Source: Cordia subcordata | Taxonomy: Eukaryota; Streptophyta; Magnoliopsida; Boraginales; Cordiaceae | Assembly: GCA_028554755.1 (NCBI GenBank) | Contig: JAPTOF010000024.1 | Location: forward strand, 3,472,001-3,536,000 | Direction of reading: 5' to 3' | DNA: 64,000 nt | In this document: piece by piece, positions 9,087-21,793 of the stretch | How the letters are laid out: every line of letters starts with the position of its first letter | Position numbering within the stretch: the first letter of the stretch is position 1 | Notes under the pieces: generated by a model | Seen by the model: only the letters and a program-made list of their open reading frames with translations | The model's database searches: none | Told to the model about the DNA's origin: nothing | Program-made: the position numbers and the translations under genes

Positions 9087-12000
9087 TTAGCTAAAATTTA
9101 CCTCTAGTGGCTTACAAAAACCAATTTTTTGCATATCAATTGACTTGAGACAACATTGTATACTTCTTAGGTTGACTCTGGACCCATTCATAGGGCATGT
9201 TTTTCTCATTTGACTCATCATACCACAGTTTAGTAGATATTTCATTTCTTCTTTCTTCTGACTCTTCATTAGTACAAGGATACAATGAACAATCTGCCAA
9301 ACTCATGCACACAAAGACGCTGCAATCCCACCCATTACTTTGTTGGACAACCCAGGAAGGACGCATAATTTGGAGGCCTTTTATTTTGTGCTTCTTAATA
9401 TTTGCAGCAATCTTATCTAATGAAGACACCTAACATCAAATGGTGTATTTATGTTTTAATATAGAGAACAACTTGAATTGGACTTTCTAAAATAATTGAC
9501 CATGTCTTACCAACTTTTTACCATCCTTGTCAATAGATCTGATTTGGTGTTTGTTGATCAGTGAGTCACACACAAAAACAATTCCTCTTTCAAAATTTAC
9601 AAGTACCAACAACCAATGTTTGTTCTCATAATTTATTGATATATGAATCTGCACGGATTAAATATTTAAACTAATAAATAAAATTCTGAATTCAAGTATA
9701 TGTTATAACCTAAAAAACTTTACCACTTGACAAGACTGCATTGGTCTAATGCGTTTGTCCTTTGAAAAATATCTTCTTATCAGATCAGTAGTACTTAGTA
9801 GTGTCTCACTGAACACATGTTGCTACAAGCAATAACACTAAATAATCAATATATAATATATAAATAACTAAATTCAACTAAACATTTGCAATGTATTAAA
9901 CATACAACAAATTTTGAAGGCAGATACCATGTAGGCATCTTCTTATCTCTTATTCATGCTTTCAAACTCACTTGCATTGCAAACATATCAATGACCTAAA
10001 ATTACATAAGGAACTATTAAACTATATAGCATAAGTTCATACCAGGCATCTATTTGAAAAAAGTGATGTCAATGAATTACATCACTACTGAGCCAGATTC
10101 GTGGTTTGAGTGTACGCATTTCAAAGGGAGTCAAGTGGCGAATCTTATTTCGTACTAGAATTTCACTACAAAAAGGAAGTAGTAGCAGTCAACATGCATT
10201 ACAAAAAACAAATAAGACTTGCATAATTACATAAAACTTATTTTGGATCTCCTTCTGATGAATATAGATAAGATAACAACTTCACATCTTTTGTCATATA
10301 GTTACACACAATATCCATTGGCAATGGTTGATGTAGTGGTGGATGTTCCCTTCTTTAATGATCAAAATGTCATCACACATTGCACTAGAGGCTGACGGCT
10401 TCTCACTTAGGAGACAACTGGATTGCCTTCGAGTTCTCTTTACATGAAGGATAATTTGCAAAGATGGATGCACTTCCACTTCAATAGCCATCACATTCTC
10501 CTCTTTAGAACTCGTTGGTAATTTACACCCTTTGTTTCCACATAAATTAACATGATCATCCCTAAAGTTATCATATTACCGCTGACCACCATCATAACCT
10601 TTATAATCATCACTGTTTTCCCCTCTTGGTGTTTGAATTGACAGGCATTTTTCCATTTTCTCCAACTTATCTAACACTACTTTTATAAAAGAGTTTTAAA
10701 AAGTCAACTCATTTATGGACTCTTTTTGTTCATTTTTGACCTCAATATGACTCTTCATATCATTCGGTTCCTTTTTAACCTCTTTTTGTTCATTTTTCAA
10801 ATACTCAACCTTACTTTTCATAGCATTCAACTCCTTGATGATCTTTTTGTTCATTTTTCAACTCCTCAACTTCACTCACAATAGATGATAATTCATCCTT
10901 CATGTCTTTTAGCATTAATTCAATTCTCATAATTCCTAGATCACAACCCTCATCCTTTATAATGAACTCCGTTCTTTCTCCAAACCGATTATGCATGAAC
11001 ATAACGGAATCCTTACTTTCATAACCACCAGATTTCTTGTATTTTTTCCGTTCAGACTACAACATGTTCATTTTCTAATATGAGATACATGAAACATCAT
11101 TATGCTCAGGACATATATTCTTCATCGGATTAAAATATTCAAAGGAAAAAACCTACGTATAAATAATGAACATGTCAATATTATAATAATGTAAGGAGAA
11201 ATGTATCTATTTACTTGACTAAATAGCTTAATTACTATTAAGAGAAATATGCAACCGTTCTGATGGACAACAAATCCCAAAAATATACCAGCTGAGACAC
11301 CAAAGGCACATTTAAGTGGATTCATCTTCATCTTATTTGCTCTACACCTCTCAAAGACCCGATCCAATACTGAAATGTGATTGTCCCATTTGCCTGACTT
11401 TACCACTATATCATCGACGTAGTCCTTGATCTCTTTATGCACCATGTCTTGGAATATGGTGGTCATGGCTCGCTGATATGCAGCACCCGCATTCTTTAAC
11501 CCAAATGGCATCATAGAATAAGGGAATAGATGCGACAATAAAGCCGATCCAAGTAAGGTAGCGCAGCATCTTTTCCAACATTGTTAAGAAAGGGGAATAA
11601 GGAGCAGTAGAAAGGGTACAGGGAACCATTAGGCAGTGTGGTGTTCCAGTTAGATGAACTTTTTTTGATGTCTATCGAAGCGAAGACAGACAGCCTCTCA
11701 GTTTAGTTCCTTCATAAAGGAAGATAGTGCGCCCTCTAAAGAAATGCTAGCGTGCAACGAAGTGAGCAGCTTACCTCACTCCCTGGCTGACTACGGGCAT
11801 GATTACAAAAGAGATGGAATTCTTCTAACATAAGTATATGCTCTACTTTTACTCCGACTGATTACACTTATAAAGGAGTCTATCACAAATTGTAACCAAT
11901 TATATGTTCCAATGATGTCAACATCTCTTAATGCATGCAACATATCTTTCCTAATTCTATAATCTGTAGTTGGGACCAAAAATATCTTACAACAAATAGG

Positions 12001-12170
12001 GCATACATCACTTTGTATTTTTTGTCAGCTTGACAACTCAATAGAAATCTCCACTGTTGAAATAAATGAATCATGCATCTTAAAAATGTTACAAAGATGT
12101 CGAATATCATCGTCGAACCCTTTAGAAGGAACAACATCTCCTGCATTGGCCAATCCAAGAATCCTCTCAT
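9087..12170 (-). pseudogene. Ulp1/C48-type cysteine protease of a MULE, disrupted
   Basis: The C-terminal protease domain is visible in two exon-like blocks on the minus strand. About 9640-9513 contains ENKHWLLVLVNFERG and FVCDSL, giving the His and Asp. About 9432-9136 contains QQSNGWDCSVFVC, giving the Gln and the catalytic Cys near 9322. Between them lies a short intron-like gap with GTAAGA at its start and TTAG at its end. Further upstream, 10811-11002 encodes a Glu/Lys-rich coiled-coil-like segment. 11928-12170 looks like the N-terminal domain that accompanies transposon-borne Ulp1 proteins in plants. Ulp1 enzymes process or remove SUMO. Stops, frameshifts and the inserted RT fragment at 11255-11825 make this copy inactive. 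The family call rests on the H/D/Q/C motifs. Confidence 0.65.
11255..11825 (-). pseudogene. Gypsy reverse-transcriptase fragment inside Ulp1 region
   Basis: Minus-strand reading gives MPFGLKNAGAAYQRAMT, then YVDDIVVKS near 11409-11422, then KCAFGVSAG. These are classic RT blocks of Tat/Ogre-type gypsy elements. It covers only the fingers/palm part, roughly 100 codons, and continues into a non-RT stretch (11640-11825) of higher GC that I do not recognise. It has no LTRs and no obvious TSD. It splits the Ulp1-type sequence: N-terminal domain at 11826-12170, coiled-coil part at 10811-11002. Whether it arrived by retroposition, DNA repair filler or as organellar DNA carrying an RT fragment is open. 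Confidence 0.65.
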
Positions 12171-13674
12171 GTTAACACTTTTAATCTAAATTTATTTACC
12201 ATGGATCTCTAATTCTCCACTAACTTGGTTAAATTGGTCAATGATCCATTTACATAAAGGGTGTTTTAGGTTGCTATACTTTAAATTTAACAAACTATCA
12301 AACCTTATACTATACATTGTATCATTTTGCTCTGCTGTTAATTTTTTGTGGAGAGAACAATCTTTTGCTGCAACAAAACAACAAACGAGTGGATATGCCT
12401 TGATGCAATGACAAATAATGTTTTATTTTAAGAAGACCAACAATAGGAAAAACTCAAAAAGAAGTTGCGTGAAAAGAAAAGAAAATAAGGTAGCATTATA
12501 TGTACACAGAGAGAGTCAATGAAAGGTAAATTAAAATTAAGAAAAAACAAAAGCTTAAAACCCTTCTTTTAACTAATTATGTTCAATTTCATATCAGCCC
12601 ACATAAAACCATTCTTTTAACTGATTACACTCTTTTGAAGCTGTTACAACTAAGCCAATCGAACTTATGAGCTTTCCTTGACTAATTTCACCCCCAAAAT
12701 TATATAAATTTACTTTCTTTCCACCTCCTATTCAAAAAAATTTTAACTTTTTAATGCTTAAAAATTCAAAACTTATACTCAAAGTACAATATTAAGAATA
12801 TCAAATCTACAAAACAAAGTCAAAAAATCAAATTGCAAGCAGTAAACTCTACTGATTCTGCCCATCTAACTAATGCATAAAACACCTATACATGAATGTT
12901 TATGTACGTATGTATAGATAACAAAAAAGTGTAGAGACAATGAGAATGCACCATATTGACGTTGCAGCGATAAAGATCCAGGTATTCTTCTTGATTGTCT
13001 CCGATGTTGTCATCCTTTGTAGCCTTTTCCCAATGATCTTTAAAATGTTCCATACATGTGAATTTAATTTTTTAATTTCAGTAAGTTTTCAATTTGTAAA
13101 TTAAATGTTCCATACACATGAATTTAACTTATATTTTTTGTGAAATTAATATAATTAGTTTTTCACACAACAAAGTCTATAAAATAATTTGTAAAAATAA
13201 TAAACAAAATTATTTTCATGAATATAACAAATTTTTTACAACTATGGAAGACTAAAATTTTTTATGTTTTTGCTACAAATGTTACTATTTAACACTACAT
13301 ATTTTTTTAGAAATTATACGAATTTATTTTGTTAATTGAAGTGATTTAAAGTCATGCTATGTACAATTAATAAAGTTTTTTTATAAAAATGATTCTATTT
13401 AATCTACAAGTATTTGTGAAAAAAGCTATGAGCTTATACTTTGATGTGTAGGATAAAATTAGAAATAAAAGTCATAACACAGAAAAATCAACTTAATTAT
13501 ACTAAAAAACACAAAAATCCAACACTAAACTCATACTTGTCCCATATTTAACTAATTTTCATGATAATAAAATTCAAAGTACATAGGTCAATCTCAGTGG
13601 TAATATGTCTTCAAAATAAATCAACAAAACAACCTATAAAGATTAATTTGATTGAAAATTCATCTAATGGATGA
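12171..13674. other. AT-rich interval between Ulp1 and transposase remnants
   Basis: No domain, RNA gene or repeat was recognised. Both strands are full of stops. It is likely intron or spacer of the Mutator-like element. Confidence 0.4.
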
Positions 13675-15716
13675 TTAGAATTGATGAAATATCATGAGAA
13701 AATGGTTCAAATATTTATCCATCATGGTGTTATTATCATCACCATATCTTAACGACATATTTTCTCGACCAACCCCTGTTGAATTAGTACCACCCATCTC
13801 TTCACTATGCCCAGGTACTGTGAAACAAACATTAGCATATGGAGAATTAACCATTGATTGATTGGAATTCATGTTCCATGATGGTAACATATAATTTGTA
13901 ATGCATCAATCCTTACATTTGGACAATTATTTGCTTAATGACCAATAAGCCTGCAAAATTTTTAACATAAATTGTATGATAACCACAATACACTACTATG
14001 ATAAAGCATTCAATAACTAACCCACATTTACGACAACGTCTTATCATGCATTCTTTGTTCTTGCTCCTTAGTCCTTCTCGTTTGGCTCTAGTTGGATCGA
14101 ATCTATCAATTTGCATATATTGAGATCTTGTAGTATTAGTTCCAGTTTCACTTTTGTAACCTTAGCTTGTCTGCTTGGCATAGTACCCTAACTCACTGCA
14201 CCTTGACATTATGTATCTGTAACAAGCTATTTCAATTTCACAAGTTATATCACATGACAAATTCTTCTTACGAATTTTGTGCTAATATCGGTAGTCTAGC
14301 GTTCATGGATATATGATGGTAGGACCTGTTTGATCTTTTCAAACTTTAGCACATATACAATGTGCTTACAAGTCAGCCTACACAAGTCAAACCTTTGGCA
14401 ATCATAGTTGAGATACATATTCTCCATGTTAAACTGTACATGTTGCAATAGGCCTTCCTTTTCATATTCTTCAACAACATACATGGAAACACTTCCGGTG
14501 AAATTTATAATGACATGCAATGACTAAGCAATGCTTGCAAATCAATCTGCTTTCTTATTGTTTTCAATATTTTTGGGGTATAAAGTTTAGCTGCATGTTC
14601 CTCAATATCTTTCAAAGCAAATGTCAACACTGGTGTTGTATGGCTTATGGTGAATTCATCATTGACACCCCTTATCCAAATTCAATCCCCGATGGTAGTC
14701 CCTTCTATAATCAATGAGTTTTTTCTCACTGCTAAGAAATTTGTTCAAGAATGCATTCATGCCCTCACATTATTATGTACTTTTCACAATGGTAAAAACC
14801 TGTCCCCACAAATATGCCTCAGACCACATGTGTCTCCTTTCGTACACATCCAGTATCTACTTGTGTTTCTAAATGCGATATTTCATAATCATTTTTGACC
14901 ACTCAATCTCAAACTCATCAATGGAGCACTTAAGTGATATATAATTATTAAAAAATTCATTAAAATTAGATATATGAACATTTGAAGTAGCATTACGCCA
15001 AAGATGCCATCTACATAACTTGTGCTTCGCATTTGGAAAGATTAAAACAATTGCTACTTGCATTGTTTTGTCTCTATTAGTTACCACTAACAAGGGTGTT
15101 TTATTGTTCATTGCTACATGAATGTTTCTAGGACCCAAATACATGAATTTAAGCTCTTCTTTTGTATCAATGCATCAAATAGATAAGTGCCTTAATGGTT
15201 GTTCATACCAGTAAGGATAATTAGAGGAAACCTATAAGCATTGGTCTTGCACGTAGCATCTCAAATCAATACATCGCCAAGTACAGCATACTCATCCTTC
15301 GACCTTCCATTTGTCCAAACTAGCCCGTCCAAGCGATTCTCGTTATCAACTGTGTAATGGAAAACAAAATTTGGATCATTATCCATTTTTGCATATAGGT
15401 AACCAAATGCCATCTTCGCATCCAGTTCATCAATTTCTAGTTGGCGAGCACAATAAAGTTCATTTTACAAGTCTGATCTTGTTAAACAAACATTTTCGTG
15501 TCCTATAGACTCATAGATAAATAAGTCCATGATTTTACTTCGTGGGATCCATGTACTATGCATAGCATGTGCTCTAGCTTGATGACCACTGTTAACATGT
15601 CTATGTGAATGCAATTGTGGAGTGGCATACTTTGGCACTAATTCATGATTGTACTCTTCTATAAAAGTATGTACAACATACCTCATGGTTGCTTTGTCGA
15701 GCTTAATGTGCAACAT
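13675..15716 (-). pseudogene. FAR1/MULE-type transposase remnant
   Basis: Domains appear in the expected order on the minus strand. First is a FAR1-like N-terminal segment with HELVPKYATPQ-type residues and ENVCLTRSDL (15716-15465). Next is the MULE transposase core with VWTNGRSKDEYAVLGDVLI and then NNKTPLLVVTNRDKTMQVAI (about 15340-14869). The Asp of the core VTDGD-type block reads VTNRD. Then comes a SWIM-type zinc segment, CRLTCKHIVYVLKFEKI (14296-14520), and a C-terminal Cys-rich knuckle, RRCRKCGLV (13913-14116). The family includes both MULE transposases and the domesticated FHY3/FAR1 regulators. Stops and frameshifts separate the pieces. Together with the Ulp1 remnant on the same strand, a transposon origin is preferred over a host FRS gene. 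Confidence 0.75.
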
Positions 15717-16288
15717 TGTTAGGCTTTAAATTAATAAAAACTAAAGTATCTTTATTCTAATTTTAAAAAGATCATCAAATCACTCTCAACTCCGAAATCA
15801 CAATTAATATCTTGCGCTAAAAATTAGAACTATCAGTTGTCAAAATTTGTTTGAAAGCATGAGAAAAACGTGATTGAACTCGTCTAAGAAACTATTTGAA
15901 CAATTAATAGGTGAATAAACAATAAACTCGAAAGATCAAATTCTTGGGAAAAATTAAAGCTCAAATATAGTACCAAGTAAAATAGGCAAGGCTTTATCTT
16001 AACCTTAGCGAGAAAAATTTAACCTAGCATGATATTTAAACTAAGAAAATTAATCTAAAAATAAAAAATCTGAAAATTAAATATAAATCAATAAATTAAA
16101 ATAAAGTAAAGAATATATTACAAGAAATATCCATCTTTTAATCTCGTAACAATCCCAACTTCACCATATTTGAAAGAAAGAACAAAAGAAAGGAAAATTT
16201 TGAAGTCCTATTCTAAAGTTTATATGCTGCTCGTGAGGCTTCTTCTACAGACTCTATGTTAATGCTCTTTCACATATATATAGAGATG
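15717..16288. other. AT-rich flank upstream of transposase remnant
   Basis: No feature recognised. By position it would be the 5' flank/promoter side of the minus-strand transposase. Confidence 0.4.
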
Positions 16289-16293
16289 GAAAG

Positions 16294-17663
16294 TGTTGGG
16301 GGCAAATATCTTAAGAGGGGTGAATTAATATATTAACCAATTTTTGCAATCAAATAACTCAATAAAAACAAGTAACTTCACTTAGACAATTTATCAAGCA
16401 AGTAATGCATACAGGTCAAACAAGAGCAGGGAGAAGAGAAAGAGAATAAAGAGGACCAACTTTTAGGTGGTTCGGCAAGCCTACATCCACTACCTAAGGA
16501 TGCTAGCCTTAGGACTTCAATACTCCACTAGTGTATGTGCTGCTTCAAGTGTTGGTGGGCACAAACTTGCTTTACACCTCTTTGAAGCCCAACTTCAAAG
16601 AACATAGCTTCACTCTTTAGGATTTCCCCACACTTACTCAAGATTAATAAATGTTTGTCTTAAGCAAATCTAGCTTCTAGAGTGTATTTACAATAATGAA
16701 TGATCGAATAAAGTGTATTTGTAAGCTCAACTTCTAATAAGTAGGTGTAGCAATGAATAGCTCTTGAATGCTCAAAGAATTTCATAGAATAGCTCAATCT
16801 CTCAATAATTTCTAAGCAATAAATGATATGAGAGAGTTTTGGCAAGCTTAGATAATGTAGTTTGAAAGATAGAAAAGTGTATTTATAGAAGGTGAGAGTG
16901 TTGAGACAATAGGTGTTGAAAAATAGGGTTAAAAATGAGTTGCAACGGCTCTTAATGATTACAGCATTTAATGCTACAGGGGAGGCTAGTCAACCAGCTT
17001 CCTCGTCGAAGCCACTGACCTACTTGGATCCCTAGGCCAGTTGACCGGCCAAGGGTCTGATTGGAAACCCTAACATTCTGAGGAGACCGATTGACCTCCG
17101 CAACCAACCGAGTGCCTAGCTTGGGGGTTTGGCCACTCCAAAATGCTTATAAAAAGCCACCAAACGTGTTTTAAAAGCTACCGACTTTGATTAAAAATAT
17201 TTAGCAAGTGAAGAACACATCAAAGAAGGCTTTCTATGACAATATAAGCTCAATGAACATGCTAACAAAGATTTTTGAAGAATTTAAAAGACTTTATGCA
17301 ATGAAAAGCATTTCTTCAAAGAATTATAATGCAAAAAACCTTTATGCAAGAGATGCAATGAAAAATCAATTTGATTGAGCAATAAAGGTGAACCTAAGGC
17401 TATTCACAAGAGAGTACTTAACCAGACCCCTTATGATGCCTCTTCTCTGTCTTATGACTCTACATCCTCTTCTTCTTTATACTTGAGCTCTTCTCTTCTT
17501 GGATTAGAATCTCTCTCAATTCGATCATGGCTCAAGTCCAATAATTCCAACAATTGCAAACACTTATCTTAAGAATATATTCAAGAAAAGCTCCTAAGAT
17601 GTTTAGTTCAAGGACATAATTTGCATCATCAAAATCATCATATAAAGCAATATTAAGCCAATA
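16294..17663 (-). mobile_element. Solo LTR family E (minus), TSD GAAAG
   Basis: The plus-strand left end reads TGTTGGGGGCAAATATCTTA and the right end aligns to the start of the plus-oriented copy at 25859, with shared TTGATTTTGATGATG. Flanking 5-bp repeats GAAAG at 16289-16293 and 17664-17668 are exact. The terminal G of one TG has mutated to A, giving TATTGGC. The LTR end TTCACCCC.CTCTTAAGATAT resembles copia LTR ends, so copia origin is suspected but no internal domain remains. Confidence 0.8.
16880..17111 (-). promoter_or_regulatory. Decayed GTCGAC cluster and TATA box in solo LTR E (minus)
   Basis: Copies such as TTGACCGGCC and CCGATTGACC lie at 16986-17111. On the minus strand TTCTATAAATA lies about 100 bases downstream at 16880-16890. 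The arrangement matches LTR A. Confidence 0.5.
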
Positions 17664-17668
17664 GAAAG

Positions 17669-18479
17669 CTTTCAACTTCTTGTGGCCCAAGGAAAGCCAT
17701 ATTAGCTCCCTCCTATCTTTTTCCTGTTTTGGTTTTTCTTTTTTTTTTTTTTGGCCTTTTCTTTTTCTCATACATCCAACTTTTGGTTGCTTTGCTTTCT
17801 TTTCTTCATGTTTTTCCAATTAAGAAATAAATTGGTCAAACTTCACAATTAATGTATTCTTTTTTCTCTAAGCTTTTGCAGTTTCCTTTTTTACTTTGAT
17901 CTTCCTTCTTATTTTTCCACATAAATTAAAATAAATCATTAAGTCCACAATATGCAAGAAAATCTTAAATCAATTAAAAACATACCAACACCCAAAATCC
18001 TTCAAAAATTAGCATTGCAGTAAATCCAATAAATCCCAATTTAATTAAAATATTAATGTAAAATTAGAATTAACATCACATTGCCATACAATTGTATCTT
18101 GTCATTGCTCAATGATCTCGTTGCTCATCAGCCATTTCTAGATACATCTTCTTTAGCTATCGCTCACATGAACAGACGTATAATCTATTTGAATTTGATT
18201 AGTAGCATTATCTCTTTACATTGTGTTTTTTCAAATACTAAACCCAATTACATATGTGTAACAATTGTAAAATTCAAATGTCTTATCTTCTAAGTCAAAT
18301 GTTATCTTACATATATCTTAGCTGCTCAATTTTAGAAAACTTGATCAATGTTCTAGTATAATAGGTGTAGTACTACTGTTATTAATATTTGAAATGTTAC
18401 AATAAAACACAATGAATTAATATTATTATCACATTAAAAAGCTTTTCATATATAGTATAAATCTTTGTATAAAGATTAT
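17669..18479. other. AT-rich interval, no feature recognised
   Basis: T-rich and A-rich sequence with no domain, RNA gene or repeat boundary identified. It lies between the solo LTR and the right tandem array. Confidence 0.4.
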
Positions 18480-19290
18480 ACATATAAATATACATGTATA
18501 GGTTCTACATATTTTTTTTAGAAGTACATATTTTTCAAAAAAGAATCTACAAAATTTTGTATATAAACTACAGATTTTCGCAAAAATTGTACATATTTTT
18601 TTCAAATAATTTATAGACTTTTCTTCTCAATCTTACAAATTTTTTTGTGAACTTTAAACTTCTTTGACAATATATAACCAAATTAATTTATATTTTACTA
18701 TAAATATTTATTTTACAAGTATATATTTTTGTAAAGAACTTACAGATATTTGTTTTATAAATAACCTATAGATATTTGTAAAGAATCAATATTAAATTTT
18801 TTAAATAAACTGCACACTTTTTTTGACAAGTATACAAGGCAAAAAGTAATTTATGTTTTACAACAAATATTTCTTAAAGATTCTGCAGATTTTTATCAAG
18901 AACCTACAAAGTTTTGTCAAAACCCTATAGGTTTTTGTATAAAATCTACAGATTGTTGTTCTTGACCTTCCAAGTATTTTCCTATGAACTTTCCACATCT
19001 TATATAAATATATAGGACCGATCAAGAGTCATTTATTTTTTATCACAAATATTTTCTTTTACAATTACAAATTTTTGGAAAGAATGTACAAATTTTTGTT
19101 TTCAACCATTAATTTATATTTTACTATAAATATTTCTTCTATAAGTACATATTTTTACTAAGAATCTACAAATTTTTGTTCTACACCTTACAAATTTTTC
19201 CTACGAACTTTTGAAAAATATAATTTTATCTACAAATATTTTGCACATATTTACAAACTTTTCTAATATATTTTTCTTTTGCTAATCTCA
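18480..19290. repeat. Right AT-rich tandem array, same repeat as 7300-8370
   Basis: Four degenerate units have the core TTTATATTTTACTATAAATA and CTACAGATTTT/TTTTTGTAAAGAAC, at about 18685, 18850, 19025 and 19110. The orientation is the same as the left array, so the two arrays are direct, not inverted, although the short sub-repeat is nearly palindromic. Confidence 0.65.
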
Positions 19291-20180
19291 AAACTTAAAA
19301 GGAAAAAAAATGTAACAACTTACTAGAAATCACGAAATGAACTAAACTCGTTTTTTCCTCTTTTTAGTTTCTTCTTCTCTTTTTTCACTTCCCTTCTCTT
19401 GATATTTTCTTTACTATAATATGAAACAACTACACCAAATTGTTCCTAGCAAAAACTTCACCAACTTTTCTTTAGTAATTGCAATTTCTAAATATAATGC
19501 CCTTATGCCATTCCATTCACAAATTACTGGTAGGTAACATTCATTGTCGAAAGTTTAAATTCAATTTGACATTTAACAACTAAATTATATTTATTATTCT
19601 ATTCTTAATATCCAACTTCTTTATTGGGGAAATGCCTAATGATTCTTTCATTAGAAATTGTTCCCATTTAGCAAAGGGTAAATTTAGTATAATGATTTTT
19701 TTCCATACAAATCAAATCAAGGGCATATTGGGAAAGATGTTTTTTTTATATACTACACAATCAACACATGTTTTCATCACCTCCCATTGGAAAACATTAA
19801 TTATGGTGGACCTGAGTGGATTGATGTTAGTCCATATCAATTACAAGAGTTTTCCTATCATACCATTCTCTTTAAGGAACTGTTTTGAGTAAATTGACAT
19901 GATTGATATCAAATTATTTAGCTAATAGGATGTGATAATACTCAAAATCATTTTTGGAATCATGCTTTCAATATTAATAATGTTGGAGTATATTCAAGAC
20001 ATCCATATTCTTTTAGCATAAAGTTTGTGAGAAAAATATTTCTAAATATTGCAAATTTATACTTGTTTTCAACTCCAAAATTCTACAATTGTAGTTAAAT
20101 TTACTCACAACAAATTTTCAGAGATCACTTTTTAAGTTCATATCTTTCTATTATAATTTGTAAAAAGATCTTACTAAATA
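19291..20180. other. Host interval left of gypsy element D
   Basis: No feature recognised. Before insertion of element D this sequence was contiguous with 44412 onward, as shown by the TSD. The 86-codon frame at 19632-19892 has no recognisable domain and is not called. Confidence 0.4.
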
Positions 20181-20720
20181 GCCAATGATGTGCCTTGAAG
20201 GTGCAAGCTCTAAAAGGTCCTGTAAGCATACGGACTGTGCACCATAAGGGGTATTATTATGGGTGTCAGACCACAGGGAGGCTCAAAGTGTAGCAAAATC
20301 CTAAGCTAGTGTGTCCTAGTAGAAGCTTGAAAAGATACCTAAACTAGTCATCGGTTTTTGAATTTTAGAAAGCTAACAGGGAAAGTAAAAGGCTACACTA
20401 TGAATGCAATAAAGGGAAAAGGTAAGAACTAAGCTAACCTAGGGGATTAAAACAATGGGGAAGTGATAGGGTGACCTACACTTGTGACTGGGGGATTTTC
20501 TACCTCTTTGCTATGAGATTCAGGGTTTTGGCTTACTAAACAGGGCTTTCAATACTAAGCAACTTACGAGTATCCTAATTACACCCTAGGACTTAGTGTG
20601 GATCCATCCCAATGCATGCACACTTAGCAGTATGGCGTGCTCCTTATATACCTAAGGCCATAATAGGGACCAGGGAGCTACTTAGGTGTCCTAAATCGAT
20701 CCTATCTTAGTTCCTAACTT

Positions 20721-20742
20721 ATTGGTTGGATTTAAAACCAAA
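20721..20742 (-). promoter_or_regulatory. TTTAAA-loop hairpin with changed stem (LTR D, left)
   Basis: ATTGGTTGGATTTAAAACCA followed by AA. The stem is TTGGTT/AACCAA where families A-C have TTGGCT/AGCCAA, a compensatory change. The same form occurs at 42842-42863. Confidence 0.5.
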
Positions 20743-21226
20743 ATCGAGGGTCACTAAGGCAGACTAACTCTACCTGGACTCTTACTAACTAGATTTAAAG
20801 ATAAAGGTTCTAGGCTAGGCTAATCTAGAATTGGGCTTCGCCAATCTAGGGACATAAAAGCTGATCTGGATTTGAACACCGCAATTTACATTTTTTAAGG
20901 CAAGTCGTTGTGATATGATGTCCTATCCACGATACAAACACAAGCAAGTTTGATTTATGCTATTAGAAACATCTGTGCATCAACATGTAGCAATATTTGA
21001 ACATGTATTCACTACAAGGCATGTTTCATACCTATATAGATGTGAATAGAACCAACCCACTTTTTATTATCCTTAATCACACACATAGACATTCATAATC
21101 TAAGGATTAGAAATGTTCTATAGCAAATATAACTCAATCTATATACATACAACTCATTCAAGCATTACATCACACATGGACATGAAATGATATAAAGCTT
21201 TTCAAAATAAGAACAAAGTATGTATA

Positions 21227-21307
21227 CATATATATATATATGTATATATGTATATATGTATATATATATATATATGTATATATGTATATATATATATATA
21301 TATATAT
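21227..21307. repeat. TA/TATG microsatellite in LTR D
   Basis: Alternating TA with interspersed TG over about 80 bases. Confidence 0.9.
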
Positions 21308-21670
21308 AAGCCAATGGAATCCCATAACAAGTTGTATGAAAATCAACCCATTACACAAGTTTAGACACCCCAAGTTATCTACTCAAGCATCAAATGAAAA
21401 GAGAATGAAAGAGGGTTGAGAAAGCTCCTCTTCCATCCTTGCTTGTTTCTTTACAATATTGAGCAAATCTTCACCAAATGATGTTGTAATCCTCCAAAAT
21501 CAACTTAGATCTAGGTAGGTATGTGTCTTAATATATGTATTAGAGGTGGGCAAAGGTAGGGTTTTGTGTGTGAGAAGTGGGTATGTGAGAAGCGAGATGA
21601 AAAAGGGTTCGAAATTTACTCAAAATGGGCTAGAAAAGTGCTTGAATACGGCTGATTTTGCGACAATCCG

Positions 21671-21793
21671 AAGGGCTCGGCCGGTCGATTGGTCTAGCAC
21701 CTAGGTTGATCGGCCTAAGGGCCTTACTTTCTATTTTGGCTGGTCAACCAAGCCGGTCGACCTGCCCTGGAAGGGGGGTCAACCAGCCAGGTC
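21671..21793 (-). promoter_or_regulatory. GTCGAC cluster in LTR D (left)
   Basis: GGCCGGTCGATTGG, AGCCGGTCGACCTG and GGGGTCAACCAGCC occur over 120 bases. CpG decay to TpG/CpA is obvious compared with LTR A or B. Confidence 0.5.

Larger units (their letters stand above)
7292..19290 (-). mobile_element. Degraded Mutator-like element with FAR1 transposase and Ulp1
   Basis: The interval holds a FAR1/MULE-type transposase remnant (13675-15716) and a Ulp1-type protease remnant (9087-12170), both on the minus strand. Two arrays of the same AT-rich tandem repeat flank them. MULEs carrying Ulp1-like genes are known in plants (Kaonashi-type, CUMULE). I could not identify terminal inverted repeats or a 9-bp TSD, so the outer limits are those of the arrays. 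The interval also contains later insertions: a SINE, a gypsy RT fragment and a solo LTR. Confidence 0.5.

Noticed and set aside
11640..11825. rRNA or tRNA gene because of higher GC
   Set aside because: No rRNA signature or cloverleaf recognised. Left as unidentified sequence attached to the RT fragment.
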